Source of the DNA: Flavobacteriales bacterium
Lineage (GTDB): Bacteria; Bacteroidota; Bacteroidia; Flavobacteriales_G; JALEGO01
Direction: 5' to 3'
NCBI GenBank assembly: GCA_020631045.1
Contig: JAHDHZ010000008.1
Span: 1-61,514 of the forward strand
DNA length: 61,514 nt
The notes under the pieces were generated by a model. The model was not told where the DNA came from. It made no database searches and saw nothing but the letters and a program-made list of their open reading frames with translations. How positions within the stretch are numbered: position 1 is the stretch's first letter; the number at the start of each line of letters is the position of its first letter. A program made the position numbers and the translations under genes. Of this stretch, positions 1 through 8,975 are shown piece by piece.

Positions 1-1850
1 CTAATTGGTATGGTAACGATACCATTGTGGTTGAAATCTGTGATTCAGGTACTCCATTGCCTGCCATTTGTGTGCTTGACACCATTTTCATTACAGTAAA
101 CTCGGTGAACGATCCACCCGTAGCCATTAATGATTACACAGGTGTTAACCCAGTTGATACAGTTATAATTTGTATTTTATGTAATGACTCTGATGTAGAA
201 GACACAACGGTGAGTAACCCAACCATTCTTGATGGGCCTGACAATGGAATGTTCACTCTTAACCCTGATGGAACAATCACCTACACCCCAAATCTTGGTT
301 TTGTAGATGGTACTGATACCATCACTTATGAAGTTTGTGATCTAGGTAGCCCCGTGCTTTGCGATACAGCAATTGTTGTCATTACTGTGCCAAATACACC
401 ACTACCTCCTGTAGCAGACGATGAAGATGAAACCACCAATGAAGATACACCAATTGACATTGATGTATTGGTCGGTGATTATGATCCTAACGGAGACTCA
501 TTAACTGTTTCTATTCCAACATCATTTGAGCCTGAGAATGGAACTGCAGATGTTGATCCTATAACAGGTATGGTAACTTATACGCCAGATCCTAACTTTA
601 ATGGGGTTGATAGTTTTATGTATGTAGTTTGTGATACTTCAAGCCCAGTGGCACTTTGTGATACAGCAACTGTTGTTGTTACTATTGATCCAATAAATGA
701 TGCACCTGTTGTTCAAGATACCTCAACTACAACTGGTGAGAATACGCCAATTTCAGTATGTATTGATGCAACTGACCCAGATCTAAACATGCCTGGAGAC
801 AGTTTAACATGTAGCATTCTAAACAACGGAACCAATGGAAATGCGGTAACAGATGCATTTGGATGCATTACATATACACCAGATTCTAATTACTGGGGAT
901 ACGACACCATATTGAAAGTTGTTTGTGATACAGCTGGATTATGTGATACTTCTGAAATTGTGATTTTTGTTACACCAGACAACGATCCACCAACAGTAGA
1001 AGACACCACTTCATCTACTCCAGAAGATATGCCTATCACTGTTTGTTTAGAGATTGATGATCCTAACCTCACGCAATTGGGTGATCAATTAGAGTGCTCT
1101 ATTTTAGGCAATCCATCCAATGGAACAGCAGTAGTTGATTCAAATGGTTGTATCACCTACACGCCAAATGCAAATTTCAATGGAACTGACACCATAATCA
1201 AAATAGTTTGTGATTCTTCAGGATTGTGCGATACTGCAACTGTGATAATCAACATTACGCCAGTGAATGATCCTCCTGTAGGCGTTGACACATCAGGCAC
1301 TACTGATTCAGATACGCCTATTACGCTTTGTCCTCAAATGAGTGATCCTGACTTGCTTTATGGTGATTCTCTTTCTTGCTCAGTAATCAATCAACCTTTG
1401 GGTGGATCGGTAAGTATTGATGAGAATGGATGCGTAACTTATGTTCCGAATCCTGGTTTTATGGGTGTTGAAGTACTTGAAAAAGTAGTTTGTGATACGG
1501 CTGGGTTATGTGATACTATAAACATCACTATTACAGTTACTTCAGCTTCTGAATCTGGGCTTACCATCTTTGAAGGGTTCTCTCCTGATGGAGATGGAAA
1601 CAATGAAACTTGGGTTGTTGAAGGTATTGAAAACTTCCCCGAAAATACCTTGAAGATTTTCAACAGATGGGGCAACCTTGTATTTGAGGGTGACAATTAT
1701 CTCAATACATGGGACGGAACTACCAATTTGGGGCTCTCATATGGTGATGACCTGCTGCCTATTGGCACCTATTTCTACATCTTAGAATTTGACGAACCAT
1801 TGCTTAATGGTCAGACCGTTCTAAAAGGATACATCTATCTACAATATTAA
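1..1850 (+). CDS. Cadherin-like repeat adhesin with T9SS type B sorting domain (5' partial)
   Basis: A very large secreted or surface adhesin, of which only the C-terminal part is visible. The reading frame is open to the left edge, so the GTG at 27 is not the real start. It holds one partial and five full repeats of roughly 90 residues of the bacterial cadherin-like/Ig type, each with an 'NDPPV'-like linker, an acidic stretch, an 'ITYTP' strand and a 'VCDT..LCDT' strand. The last ~85 residues, from 'FSPDGDGNNETW' through 'IFNRWGNLVFEGDNYLNTWDGT' region to 'GTYFYILEF', are the gliding-motility-associated (type B) C-terminal domain, the T9SS export and surface-anchoring signal. It is followed after 20 bases by a PorP/SprF gene and then a PorE-like gene, the usual arrangement for this family. 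The domain calls are secure; the ligand is unknown. Confidence 0.9.
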   Translation, partial: NWYGNDTIVVEICDSGTPLPAICVLDTIFITVNSVNDPPVAINDYTGVNPVDTVIICILCNDSDVEDTTVSNPTILDGPDNGMFTLNPDGTITYTPNLGFVDGTDTITYEVCDLGSPVLCDTAIVVITVPNTPLPPVADDEDETTNEDTPIDIDVLVGDYDPNGDSLTVSIPTSFEPENGTADVDPITGMVTYTPDPNFNGVDSFMYVVCDTSSPVALCDTATVVVTIDPINDAPVVQDTSTTTGENTPISVCIDATDPDLNMPGDSLTCSILNNGTNGNAVTDAFGCITYTPDSNYWGYDTILKVVCDTAGLCDTSEIVIFVTPDNDPPTVEDTTSSTPEDMPITVCLEIDDPNLTQLGDQLECSILGNPSNGTAVVDSNGCITYTPNANFNGTDTIIKIVCDSSGLCDTATVIINITPVNDPPVGVDTSGTTDSDTPITLCPQMSDPDLLYGDSLSCSVINQPLGGSVSIDENGCVTYVPNPGFMGVEVLEKVVCDTAGLCDTINITITVTSASESGLTIFEGFSPDGDGNNETWVVEGIENFPENTLKIFNRWGNLVFEGDNYLNTWDGTTNLGLSYGDDLLPIGTYFYILEFDEPLLNGQTVLKGYIYLQY

Positions 1851-1870
1851 TCTTGAGAATAAATAGATTT

Positions 1871-2785
1871 ATGAAAACAATCAAAATCATATCAGCAGTG
1901 TTTTTACTGAGCACTGCTGCTTTTGCTCAGCAAGATGCGATGTATACGCATTATGCTTTCAATACTTTAAACGTCAACCCTGGCTATGCAGGTTCGCGTG
2001 GAGTAACCACTGCTACGCTTTTACATCGCTCACAATGGGTCGGTTTTGAAGGGGCGCCCACTACTCAAACATTTACTTTGCATTCTCCCGTATTTAGAGA
2101 ATCGTTTGGCGCGGGCTTATCAGTTATTAATGATAAAATTGGGCCGATCAATACTACTTCTTTTTACCTTGATTTGAGTTATACTTTAAAATTAACTACT
2201 CAAGCCAAACTTGCTTTTGGCCTTAAGGGAGGGGGTAATTTCATTCAAAATAGCTTGAACAACGTCACCACTCAAAATACTGACCCAAGTTTTTTTGGAA
2301 TTGGCAACTCGTTTAATCCTAACATCGGCGCGGGGGCTTATCTATATAAAGAACGTTGGTATGTAGGGCTGTCAGCACCTCGTTTTATTGAAAATAGCTT
2401 TACTAGTAATGGTACGGGTGGAGTTGAAGGTGAAAAAAGACACTTCTTTCTCATTGGTGGATACATTACTAAACTCACCCATAAAATACAGTTTAAACCA
2501 ACCGCCTTTGTAAAAGCAACAGAATCAGCTCCAATTGAAGCTGACTTAACTGCCATGTTTGTTTTCAATCAGAAACTTGAATTAGGTGTAATGGGTAGAA
2601 CTGGTGATGCTCTTGGCTTTTTGGTTGGATATAATTTTACCGATCAACTCAGAGCAGGATACTCTTTTGACTTCTCTTTTGTGAATACTACCATTAAATA
2701 CAATGCAGGTTCACATGAGGTCATGTTGAGATATGACCTGATCAATCCAAACAAATATAAAATTCACTCGCCTAGGTATTTTTAA
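1871..2785 (+). CDS. PorP/SprF-family T9SS outer-membrane protein
   Basis: A 304-residue outer-membrane protein of the PorP/SprF family, which in Bacteroidota works with the type IX secretion machinery and is often needed for surface display of the type B protein encoded next to it. The open frame reaches back to a TTG at 1853, but the ATG at 1871 is preferred because it begins a clean signal peptide (MKTIKIISAVFLLSTAAFAQ). The mature start 'QDAMYTHYAFNTLNVNPGYAG' region and the 'HRSQWVGFEGAP' segment are hallmarks of the family. The rest is alternating amphipathic strands ending in an aromatic residue (RYF), as expected for a beta-barrel. It lies between the type B adhesin and the OmpA protein, probably in one operon. 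Confidence 0.9.
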   Translation: MKTIKIISAVFLLSTAAFAQQDAMYTHYAFNTLNVNPGYAGSRGVTTATLLHRSQWVGFEGAPTTQTFTLHSPVFRESFGAGLSVINDKIGPINTTSFYLDLSYTLKLTTQAKLAFGLKGGGNFIQNSLNNVTTQNTDPSFFGIGNSFNPNIGAGAYLYKERWYVGLSAPRFIENSFTSNGTGGVEGEKRHFFLIGGYITKLTHKIQFKPTAFVKATESAPIEADLTAMFVFNQKLELGVMGRTGDALGFLVGYNFTDQLRAGYSFDFSFVNTTIKYNAGSHEVMLRYDLINPNKYKIHSPRYF

Positions 2786-2797
2786 GCATCATTTAAT

Positions 2798-4837
2798 ATG
2801 AAAAACTTCTTATTACTCACACTCTTCTTCTCTATATTAAATCAAGTTGAAGCGCAAACTTCAACTATTGAATTAAAAGCAGATCAGCATTTCAACAAGT
2901 TTGATTTTGATAAAGCAATTGACAAGTATCTTGAAGTAGGTGTCGAGGTACTTTCTACTGATGGCCTGAGAAATTTAGCAACATCATACAGGCTCTTGCA
3001 TATTGATACTTCTGCTGAACAATATTATGCTTTACTTATCGAGCGTGAAGACCATAAAACTGAAGACTTATTTATGTATGCTGAAATGCTTCAAATGAAT
3101 CAAAAAACTTCAGAATCTGAAGTTTACATGAATAAGTTTCATAAAGAGCTTGAAGCTCAAGGTAAAGCAACAGCATATAATACCAAGGAGGGATCTTCAA
3201 AAGGTTTAGAGCAAGACTTGGGAGAATTTAAAGTTGTACACCTTGATATAAATACTCCAAAAGAAGATTTTGGTCCTGCATTTTATGGCGATAAAATTGT
3301 ATTTGCATCTTCAAGAACTCACTCATTGCCCCAACAAACGAAATGGAATTGGAATGATTTTCCGTTTTTAAATATTTATGAGGCAAAAAAAATAGACTCT
3401 TCTGAATATGCATTAGAAAAGCCTAAAATGCTTTCAAAAGAAGTGAATAAAAAATATCATGAAGGTCCTGCTAGTTTTTCAAAAGATGGTAAACTTATGG
3501 TGTTTACCAGAAACAATTACGAACAAGTCAGTTCAGATGGTGCTCGTAAACTAAAAATGTTTTATCGTGATTTAAATGAGCAAGGTGAGTGGTCAGATCC
3601 AGTGGGTTATAGTTTTAACAACAAAGAATATTCGGTGGGTCACCCTTCAGTTTCTGAAGATGGAAAAACGGTTTATTTTGCCTCAGATATGCCTGGTGGA
3701 AAAGGCAAATCTGATATTTATAGAATTACAAGAGCAGAAGATGGGTCTTGGTCAAGCCCAGAAAATTTAGGGGCTCCTATCAATACAGAAGAAGATGAAA
3801 TGTTTCCTTTTTATCACCAAAATAACATGCTCTTTTTTGCTTCAAAAGGACATGTCGGGCTTGGTGGGCACGATATTTTTGTGAGTAATGTCAAAGAAAA
3901 TGCATTTGCGTATCCAAGAAATCTAAGATCTCCTATCAATGGATATAAAGACGATTTTGCGTTGATTTTAGATGAAAATCAAAAATTTGGTTACTTCTCT
4001 TCTAACCGAGAAGGAGGTAAAGGTAGTGATGATATTTATGCCTTTACTCTTTCGAAGCCTATTACATTTTGTATTGATGTAAAAGGATATGTTAAAAGTG
4101 AAACAGGTGAGTTGCTTCCTGAAACTCAAGTGCTTGTTTTTGATGATCAAGGCCAAGAGATTCAACGCGTACTTTCAACTAAAGAATCTAGTTATCAAAC
4201 TTGCTTAGAAGAAGGAGATTACACAGTTCAATCTCTTGTTGAAGGGTATGAACAATACAATAAAAACATTACAATCACTCAAAACACTGAGAACCCTTTG
4301 TTAAAAGACATTATCTTAAAGAAGTTGCCTGAGGTTTCTCAAGACACAGACACAAACAAAAGTTCAATTGCAGGTGTGACTATTGAAGATGGAAACATTA
4401 AAGGTTTTGTAGATGAAAAAGGTGAAGTAATTTATATTGAAAACATCTACTTTGATTTTGATAAATCATACATAAGAAAAGATGCCTCTGAAGAGCTTGA
4501 CAAAATCGTTTCTATTATGAACAAATATCCTGAAATGATGCTTGAATTAGGATCTCATACAGATTGTAGGGCACCTAAATCTTATAATGTTGCACTCTCA
4601 TCTCGCAGAGCAAAATCTTCAGCAGCCTATATCAAAAAACGCATTTCAAATCCTGACAGAATATTTGGCAGAGGTTACGGTGAAGATCGCTTACTTGTTG
4701 ATTGTCCTTGTGAGCCTACAAATGTATCAGATTGTTCTGAAGCACAGCATCAAATGAACAGGCGTACTGAATTTAAAGTTGTAAAAACTGGTGGAGCAAA
4801 CATCATCAATAAATCTACCAACTCATTTGATAAATAG
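2798..4837 (+). CDS. PorE-like OmpA-family protein with TPR and PD40 propeller
   Basis: A 679-residue envelope protein. It has a signal peptide (MKNFLLLTLFFSILNQVEAQ), a TPR-like helical segment at about residues 25-110, WD40-like PD40 propeller repeats at about 150-410 (several 'DGKTVYFASD', 'GYFSSNREGG' blades), a carboxypeptidase-regulatory-like beta domain at about 430-520, and a C-terminal OmpA domain at about 545-660 with 'YFDFDKSYIRKDA' and 'LELGSHTDCRA'. This order is that of PorE, which links the T9SS to peptidoglycan. It starts 12 bases after the PorP/SprF gene. Whether it is the main PorE or one of several paralogues serving the neighbouring adhesin cannot be told from the sequence; genomes of this group often carry several copies. 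Confidence 0.87.
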   Translation: MKNFLLLTLFFSILNQVEAQTSTIELKADQHFNKFDFDKAIDKYLEVGVEVLSTDGLRNLATSYRLLHIDTSAEQYYALLIEREDHKTEDLFMYAEMLQMNQKTSESEVYMNKFHKELEAQGKATAYNTKEGSSKGLEQDLGEFKVVHLDINTPKEDFGPAFYGDKIVFASSRTHSLPQQTKWNWNDFPFLNIYEAKKIDSSEYALEKPKMLSKEVNKKYHEGPASFSKDGKLMVFTRNNYEQVSSDGARKLKMFYRDLNEQGEWSDPVGYSFNNKEYSVGHPSVSEDGKTVYFASDMPGGKGKSDIYRITRAEDGSWSSPENLGAPINTEEDEMFPFYHQNNMLFFASKGHVGLGGHDIFVSNVKENAFAYPRNLRSPINGYKDDFALILDENQKFGYFSSNREGGKGSDDIYAFTLSKPITFCIDVKGYVKSETGELLPETQVLVFDDQGQEIQRVLSTKESSYQTCLEEGDYTVQSLVEGYEQYNKNITITQNTENPLLKDIILKKLPEVSQDTDTNKSSIAGVTIEDGNIKGFVDEKGEVIYIENIYFDFDKSYIRKDASEELDKIVSIMNKYPEMMLELGSHTDCRAPKSYNVALSSRRAKSSAAYIKKRISNPDRIFGRGYGEDRLLVDCPCEPTNVSDCSEAQHQMNRRTEFKVVKTGGANIINKSTNSFDK

Positions 4838-4855
4838 AACGTAACTCTAGCGATT

Positions 4856-4897
4856 AAAAAGCGTATCATATAAAAAAAAGATCATGATGCGCTTTTT
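4856..4897 (+). terminator. Terminator-like hairpin overlapping the next start codon
   Basis: Arms at 4856-4869 and 4884-4897 pair over 14 positions (one G-U), with a T-run at 4893-4898. It sits 18 bases after the stop of the OmpA gene, so it fits an intrinsic terminator, but its right arm contains the ATG codons at 4884 and 4887 of the peptidase gene. Confidence 0.7.
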
Positions 4898-6167
4898 TCA
4901 TATTCTATTTTTGAGCCTTATAACATCTGGGTTAGTTGCACAAGAACAACAAGCTCAAACTGTAGAAGCTGAGCACACTCGCTATGCTCGAAAAATAATT
5001 GATCGATTGGCTTCTGATAATTTTTATGGAAGAGGCTACATTAAAGATGGTCACAAAAAGGCTGCTAAATTCATTAAAAATGAGTTTACAAATATTGGTC
5101 TCACTCCTTTTACAGGATCCTTTGAGCAATTCTATGACATTAAAGTCAATACTTTTCCTGATCACGTAGGGTTTTATGTGGGTGAGAAAAGATTAAAAAC
5201 CGGAGAAGACTTTATTGTACACGCCTCTTGCCCTACTTACAATCGAGCACATGAAGTCGTAAAGATTAAAAAACTCCCTAAAAAGCCCTCAAAAAAATAT
5301 ACTGATAAACTAGTTGTTGTTGATGAGTCCTTGATCAATAACGCTGAAGATAAAGCATCAGCAAGATCAGCAGTTTATAACAATATTTTTGGAGCTTCCG
5401 GGGTAGTTATTGCTAGAGAAAAAAACTTAACACACAGTTTTGATCAAAGCCAAAAAGACTATCCAATTATAGAGGTTTTAAAAAGCAAACTACCCTTGAT
5501 TTACAACAGAATGCATATTGTTGTTGATGCTGAGCTGAAAGATGTAAAAGCTGAAAATGTATTGGGGTATGTGCCAGGCACTGAGGTAAGCGACTCTTTT
5601 ATTGTCTTTACAGCCCATTATGACCATTTAGGAATGATGGGGTCTGATGTGATGTTCCCGGGCGCTAACGACAATGCCTCCGGCACAGCTATGCTACTGT
5701 CGTTAGCTCGCTACTTCAAAGAACACCCTGCTCGTTACTCAGTCGCATTCATCGCATTCGGAGCAGAAGAAGTAGGCTTATTAGGCTCTAAATACTATGT
5801 TGAACACCCAAAATTCTCACTCTCTAAAATTCGATTTTTAACCAACCTTGATATTTTTGGAACGGGCGATGATGGCATTCAAATTGTCAATTCAACTATT
5901 TATGAAAAAGAATATCAAATGTTGGCCAACATCAACGAGCGCAACAAGATGCTCATCCCTCAAATCAAAACAAGAGGCCAGGCAGCCAACTCTGACCACC
6001 ATCCATTTCACCAAAAAGGAGTGCCCAGTTTCTTTATCTACACCTTAGGAGGCATTGCCCACTACCACAACATTCACGACAAGGCAGAAACCCTTCCTTT
6101 AACAGAATTTGAAGACATATTCAGATTACTGGCTATTTTTGTAGGAGAATTAAGTGGAGAAAGATAA
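4884..6167 (+). CDS. M28-family metallopeptidase, exported
   Basis: A 427-residue zinc aminopeptidase-type protein of peptidase family M28, probably periplasmic or outer-membrane associated. A signal peptide (about residues 1-20, ending VAQ) supports the start at 4884 or 4887. The family's zinc ligands are all visible in order: His/Asp in 'FTAHYDHLG', Asp in 'PGANDNASG', the Glu pair in 'FGAEEVG', Asp in 'TNLDIFG' and His in 'NSDHHPFHQ'. The middle (about 95-200) is a PA-domain-like insert. Its 3' end overlaps rsmI by 14 bases, suggesting one transcript. The oddity is the terminator-like hairpin that covers its start codon. The substrate is not predictable. Confidence 0.88.
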   Translation: MMRFFHILFLSLITSGLVAQEQQAQTVEAEHTRYARKIIDRLASDNFYGRGYIKDGHKKAAKFIKNEFTNIGLTPFTGSFEQFYDIKVNTFPDHVGFYVGEKRLKTGEDFIVHASCPTYNRAHEVVKIKKLPKKPSKKYTDKLVVVDESLINNAEDKASARSAVYNNIFGASGVVIAREKNLTHSFDQSQKDYPIIEVLKSKLPLIYNRMHIVVDAELKDVKAENVLGYVPGTEVSDSFIVFTAHYDHLGMMGSDVMFPGANDNASGTAMLLSLARYFKEHPARYSVAFIAFGAEEVGLLGSKYYVEHPKFSLSKIRFLTNLDIFGTGDDGIQIVNSTIYEKEYQMLANINERNKMLIPQIKTRGQAANSDHHPFHQKGVPSFFIYTLGGIAHYHNIHDKAETLPLTEFEDIFRLLAIFVGELSGER

Positions 6168-6834
6168 TTGCTTATATATTGTAGCCACTCCCATTGGAAA
6201 TCTGGGTGACATTAGCTACCGAGCTGTTGAAGTATTGAAGAGTGTCGATCTTATTTTGGCAGAAGATACACGTCAAAGTCAAAAACTAATGCATCATTAC
6301 ACTATTTCGACCCCATTAAAAGCTTATCACCAACACAACGAACACCACAAAACCCAAGAATACATAGATCAAATCATAGCGGGCAAAAGCATTGCTGTTG
6401 TCTCTGATGCAGGTACTCCTGGTATTTCTGACCCAGGCTTCTTAATTGTTCGAGAAGCCATAAAAAACAACATTTCAATCATCTCTATTCCTGGCCCAGC
6501 AGCTTTTTTAACCGCCTTAGTAGCCAGCGGATTACCCTTAGAAAAATTCAGCTATGAAGGATTCCTTCCACCTAAAAAAGGTCGAAAAACCAAACTCGAA
6601 GAAATCACCATGAGCACTAAAACAATTGTTTTTTATGAGTCTCCTCACAAACTCATAAAAACCTTAACTTCTCTCACCGAATTACTCGCCCCTGAACGCC
6701 AAATAGTAGTGGCACGAGAACTGACCAAAATATTTGAAGAATTTATAAGAGGCAGTGCTCATGAAGTCTTAGAGCATTTCACCACACACAAACCTAAAGG
6801 AGAATTTGTTGTGCTTGTCGAGCCTGTTAAGTAA
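6154..6834 (+). CDS. rsmI: 16S rRNA (cytidine-1402-2'-O)-methyltransferase RsmI
   Basis: A 226-residue SAM-dependent methyltransferase of the tetrapyrrole-methylase fold that 2'-O-methylates C1402 of 16S rRNA in the decoding centre. Family marks are 'LYIVATPIGNLGDI' at the N-terminus, 'LAEDTRQSQKLM', 'VSDAGTPGISDPG', 'IPGPAAFLTALVASG', 'FEGFLP'-like 'YEGFLPPKKGRK', and 'VFYESPHKL'. The start is a GTG at 6154 inside the end of the M28 gene, with a good AGGAG ribosome site at 6143-6147; no closer in-frame start fits. It is somewhat shorter than the E. coli enzyme, as is usual in Bacteroidota. No partner of ribosome maturation is adjacent. Confidence 0.95.
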   Translation: MEKDNCLYIVATPIGNLGDISYRAVEVLKSVDLILAEDTRQSQKLMHHYTISTPLKAYHQHNEHHKTQEYIDQIIAGKSIAVVSDAGTPGISDPGFLIVREAIKNNISIISIPGPAAFLTALVASGLPLEKFSYEGFLPPKKGRKTKLEEITMSTKTIVFYESPHKLIKTLTSLTELLAPERQIVVARELTKIFEEFIRGSAHEVLEHFTTHKPKGEFVVLVEPVK

Positions 6835-6905
6835 ACAGTTTTTCAATGACTTTTCGAAAGAATTTTTTAGGAAAGCACACCAGTAATAGTTTAACAATAA
6901 AAAAT

Positions 6906-6920
6906 AATAGTAATACTATT
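6906..6920. promoter_or_regulatory. 15-base perfect palindrome before the TPR gene
   Basis: AATAGTA-A-TACTATT: 7-base arms around one base, overlapping the possible -33 TTG of the promoter that follows. It could be an operator; nothing identifies the protein that would bind it. Confidence 0.35.
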
Positions 6921-6945
6921 GTTTTGGTTTTATTTACTACCTTTG
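6919..6945 (+). promoter_or_regulatory. Bacteroidota-type promoter, TPR gene
   Basis: A consensus -7 box TACCTTTG lies at 6938-6945, with TTG at 6919-6921 upstream (spacing 16, shorter than usual). The box ends only 4 bases before the ATG at 6950, so the start of transcription would fall on or near the start codon. Confidence 0.55.
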
Positions 6946-6949
6946 ATTT

Positions 6950-8188
6950 ATGAAAACATTTACATCTATCTATTTGGTTCTTTTAACATTTTTAAGTTAT
7001 TCTCAAAACAGTACTCCAGCTAGAGAAGAAGCTATACGCTTAATTCAGCAGGCAGATGTGGCTGTTAGAGGCGGATCAATTGAAGATGCTTTGCTTGGTT
7101 ATTCTAATGCAATTCTTGCCGATCCAACATTTGCTGAAAGCTACATGAAGCGCGCTCGATTTGAGTATCTAATTGGAAGAATCGATGATGCAAGCAAAGA
7201 TTATCAAACAGCCATTAATTTAAATCCTTATTCTGCTTACATCTATGATGAAAGAGCAAAAATCCGATTCTTACAAAGTGACTACAAAGGAGCTGTAAAT
7301 GACATTAAAAAAGCACTAGATATTAACCCCGAAAACAATACCATTCGCTATGAATTAGTAGATCATTTTATAGAGATGAAAGACTATGAAAAAGCAATTG
7401 ATTTAATCAAACAAGACACTATTAATAAAACAGATAGTAATTTACATAGACTTTACAGATTGGCACTTATTCGTTTTTATGAGAATGATTATGTATCCTC
7501 TATTCAGGTGGTTGATTCTATTTTAAAGATTCAAGAAAGCTTCATGGCTTATGAAATTAAGGGCTTAGTTGAAAAAAAGCAAAAACAGTTTGACAAAGCA
7601 ATTCAAAGCTTTACAAAATCAATTGAACTTAACCCAAGCTTTCAACTCTCTTATATCAATAGAGCAACTGTTTATCGTTTAATAAATCAGTCAGAACTAG
7701 CCGTAAAAGACCTCAACAATGCACTTAAAAATAGTGCGTTAGATAACCTTGCTTATTTTAAACGAGCCCTTGTTCGAAAAGAAACAGGAGATTTAAGCGG
7801 AGCAATCGAAGATTATAATTCATGTCTAGAAGTCAACCATGAGCATATTAATGCCATTTACAACAGAGCATTTACATTTAAAATTCTTGGTAATTATACT
7901 CATGCTTTAAACGATATCGAAAAACTTTTAAAACTTGATCCAGAGAATGCAGGTGCTTGGAATTTAAAAGGCAACCTTCAAGTATTGTTCAAAGACTATA
8001 ATCAGGCCATTGATTCTTATTCAAAAGCAATTGATCTTTCAAGCGAAAATGGCAAATACTATTACAATAGAGGTCTTGCTTACATGATGAATTTTCAGAT
8101 TTTTCTTGGGTGTTTAGATTTTAAAGAAAGTGAAACATTAGAGTTCAATAAAGCATCAGAGGCTTTGCGTTATTTCTGTAGTCACTAA
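6950..8188 (+). CDS. Exported tetratricopeptide-repeat protein
   Basis: A 412-residue protein with a signal peptide (MKTFTSIYLVLLTFLSYSQ) and about ten TPR units over nearly its whole length. Typical helix-pair motifs are 'AILADPTFAESYMKRARFEY', 'AINLNPYSAYIYDERAKIRF', 'SIELNPSFQLSYINRATVYR' and 'AIDLSSENGKYYYNRGLAYM'. TPR proteins of this kind are scaffolds for protein contact in the periplasm or at the outer membrane; no catalytic domain is present. It has its own promoter and stands alone: the following gene is convergent with only 4 bases between them and no terminator. Partner and role are unknown. Confidence 0.85.
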   Translation: MKTFTSIYLVLLTFLSYSQNSTPAREEAIRLIQQADVAVRGGSIEDALLGYSNAILADPTFAESYMKRARFEYLIGRIDDASKDYQTAINLNPYSAYIYDERAKIRFLQSDYKGAVNDIKKALDINPENNTIRYELVDHFIEMKDYEKAIDLIKQDTINKTDSNLHRLYRLALIRFYENDYVSSIQVVDSILKIQESFMAYEIKGLVEKKQKQFDKAIQSFTKSIELNPSFQLSYINRATVYRLINQSELAVKDLNNALKNSALDNLAYFKRALVRKETGDLSGAIEDYNSCLEVNHEHINAIYNRAFTFKILGNYTHALNDIEKLLKLDPENAGAWNLKGNLQVLFKDYNQAIDSYSKAIDLSSENGKYYYNRGLAYMMNFQIFLGCLDFKESETLEFNKASEALRYFCSH

Positions 8189-8192
8189 ATAT

Positions 8193-8975
8193 TTAAAAGC
8201 CCCTACTTTCCCCAACATTGTGTACATGTTTAAAAACCTTAGAGTTGTTGTGCATCAATCTTTGTAATTCTTGATTAAAAAAACCATCAAGGTGCTGATT
8301 CCATTTTCCAGGATGTTTTTTTAATTCTAAAAAACTATTTTCTAAAGTCTTTACATACAGTTTCCTTTCTTTAGAATCAGAAATAAAAATAGGAGCATTC
8401 ATCTCGTGCATTAACATCCAGTTTTTAGCTACTCGTATGGTTCTACCATTTCCGTCAACAAAGGGGTGTATTCTAATAAGCTCATGATGAAGATAAATAG
8501 CTTTAATAATAGGCTCTTCAATCAATTTTATATTTTCAAAAACTTGACTTACTAAAGAATTGATAATTTTTGGTTCAGGGCATAAAAAACCACCAATTTG
8601 CACATCACTTTTACGAAATCCATTCGGATGCCTTGAATGTGCATCGGGTGAAATAAGTCTAAATAATTGAAAAAGTTGCACTTGAGAAGTGAAATTAACC
8701 TGGTTTTTTAGCTCTTCTGTAACAAAATCAACTGTATTTTTTAAATAAACTTCATACTGCTTAGCTTCTTGTTCAGATTGCGCTTCAAGTTGAGCGTTCT
8801 TTATACTGAGCAAGGTTTTGTAATCCGTTATTTTTGACAAATATGCATTGAGTAAATCATCTGCAAAATGAGCTCTACTATAAGCAATAAGTCTTAGCGT
8901 ATCTGCAGCCTTTTTTTTAATCTGGTTTAAAAAGTTAGAATCGTATCTGATTTTTTCTGGCGACAATATGATCAT
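8193..8975 (-). CDS. Fic-family protein (AMPylase-type) coupled to SbtA gene
   Basis: A 260-residue Fic-domain protein. Fic enzymes transfer AMP, or another nucleotide part, from a nucleotide to a hydroxyl side chain of a target protein. The complete active-site motif HPFVDGNGRTIR is at residues 170-181, and a flap-like strand ('FRKSDVQIGG') is at 120-129, so it should be active. Residues 60-65 (NAQLEA) align with the inhibitory motif S/TxxxEG/N of class II Fic proteins: the key Glu is kept, but flanking residues differ. The open frame reaches to 9017, but the ATG at 8975 is chosen because it overlaps the SbtA stop as ATGA, a classic translational coupling. The target is unknown; the transporter or its small neighbours are candidates by position only. 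Confidence 0.88.
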   Translation of the reverse strand: MIILSPEKIRYDSNFLNQIKKKAADTLRLIAYSRAHFADDLLNAYLSKITDYKTLLSIKNAQLEAQSEQEAKQYEVYLKNTVDFVTEELKNQVNFTSQVQLFQLFRLISPDAHSRHPNGFRKSDVQIGGFLCPEPKIINSLVSQVFENIKLIEEPIIKAIYLHHELIRIHPFVDGNGRTIRVAKNWMLMHEMNAPIFISDSKERKLYVKTLENSFLELKKHPGKWNQHLDGFFNQELQRLMHNNSKVFKHVHNVGESRGF

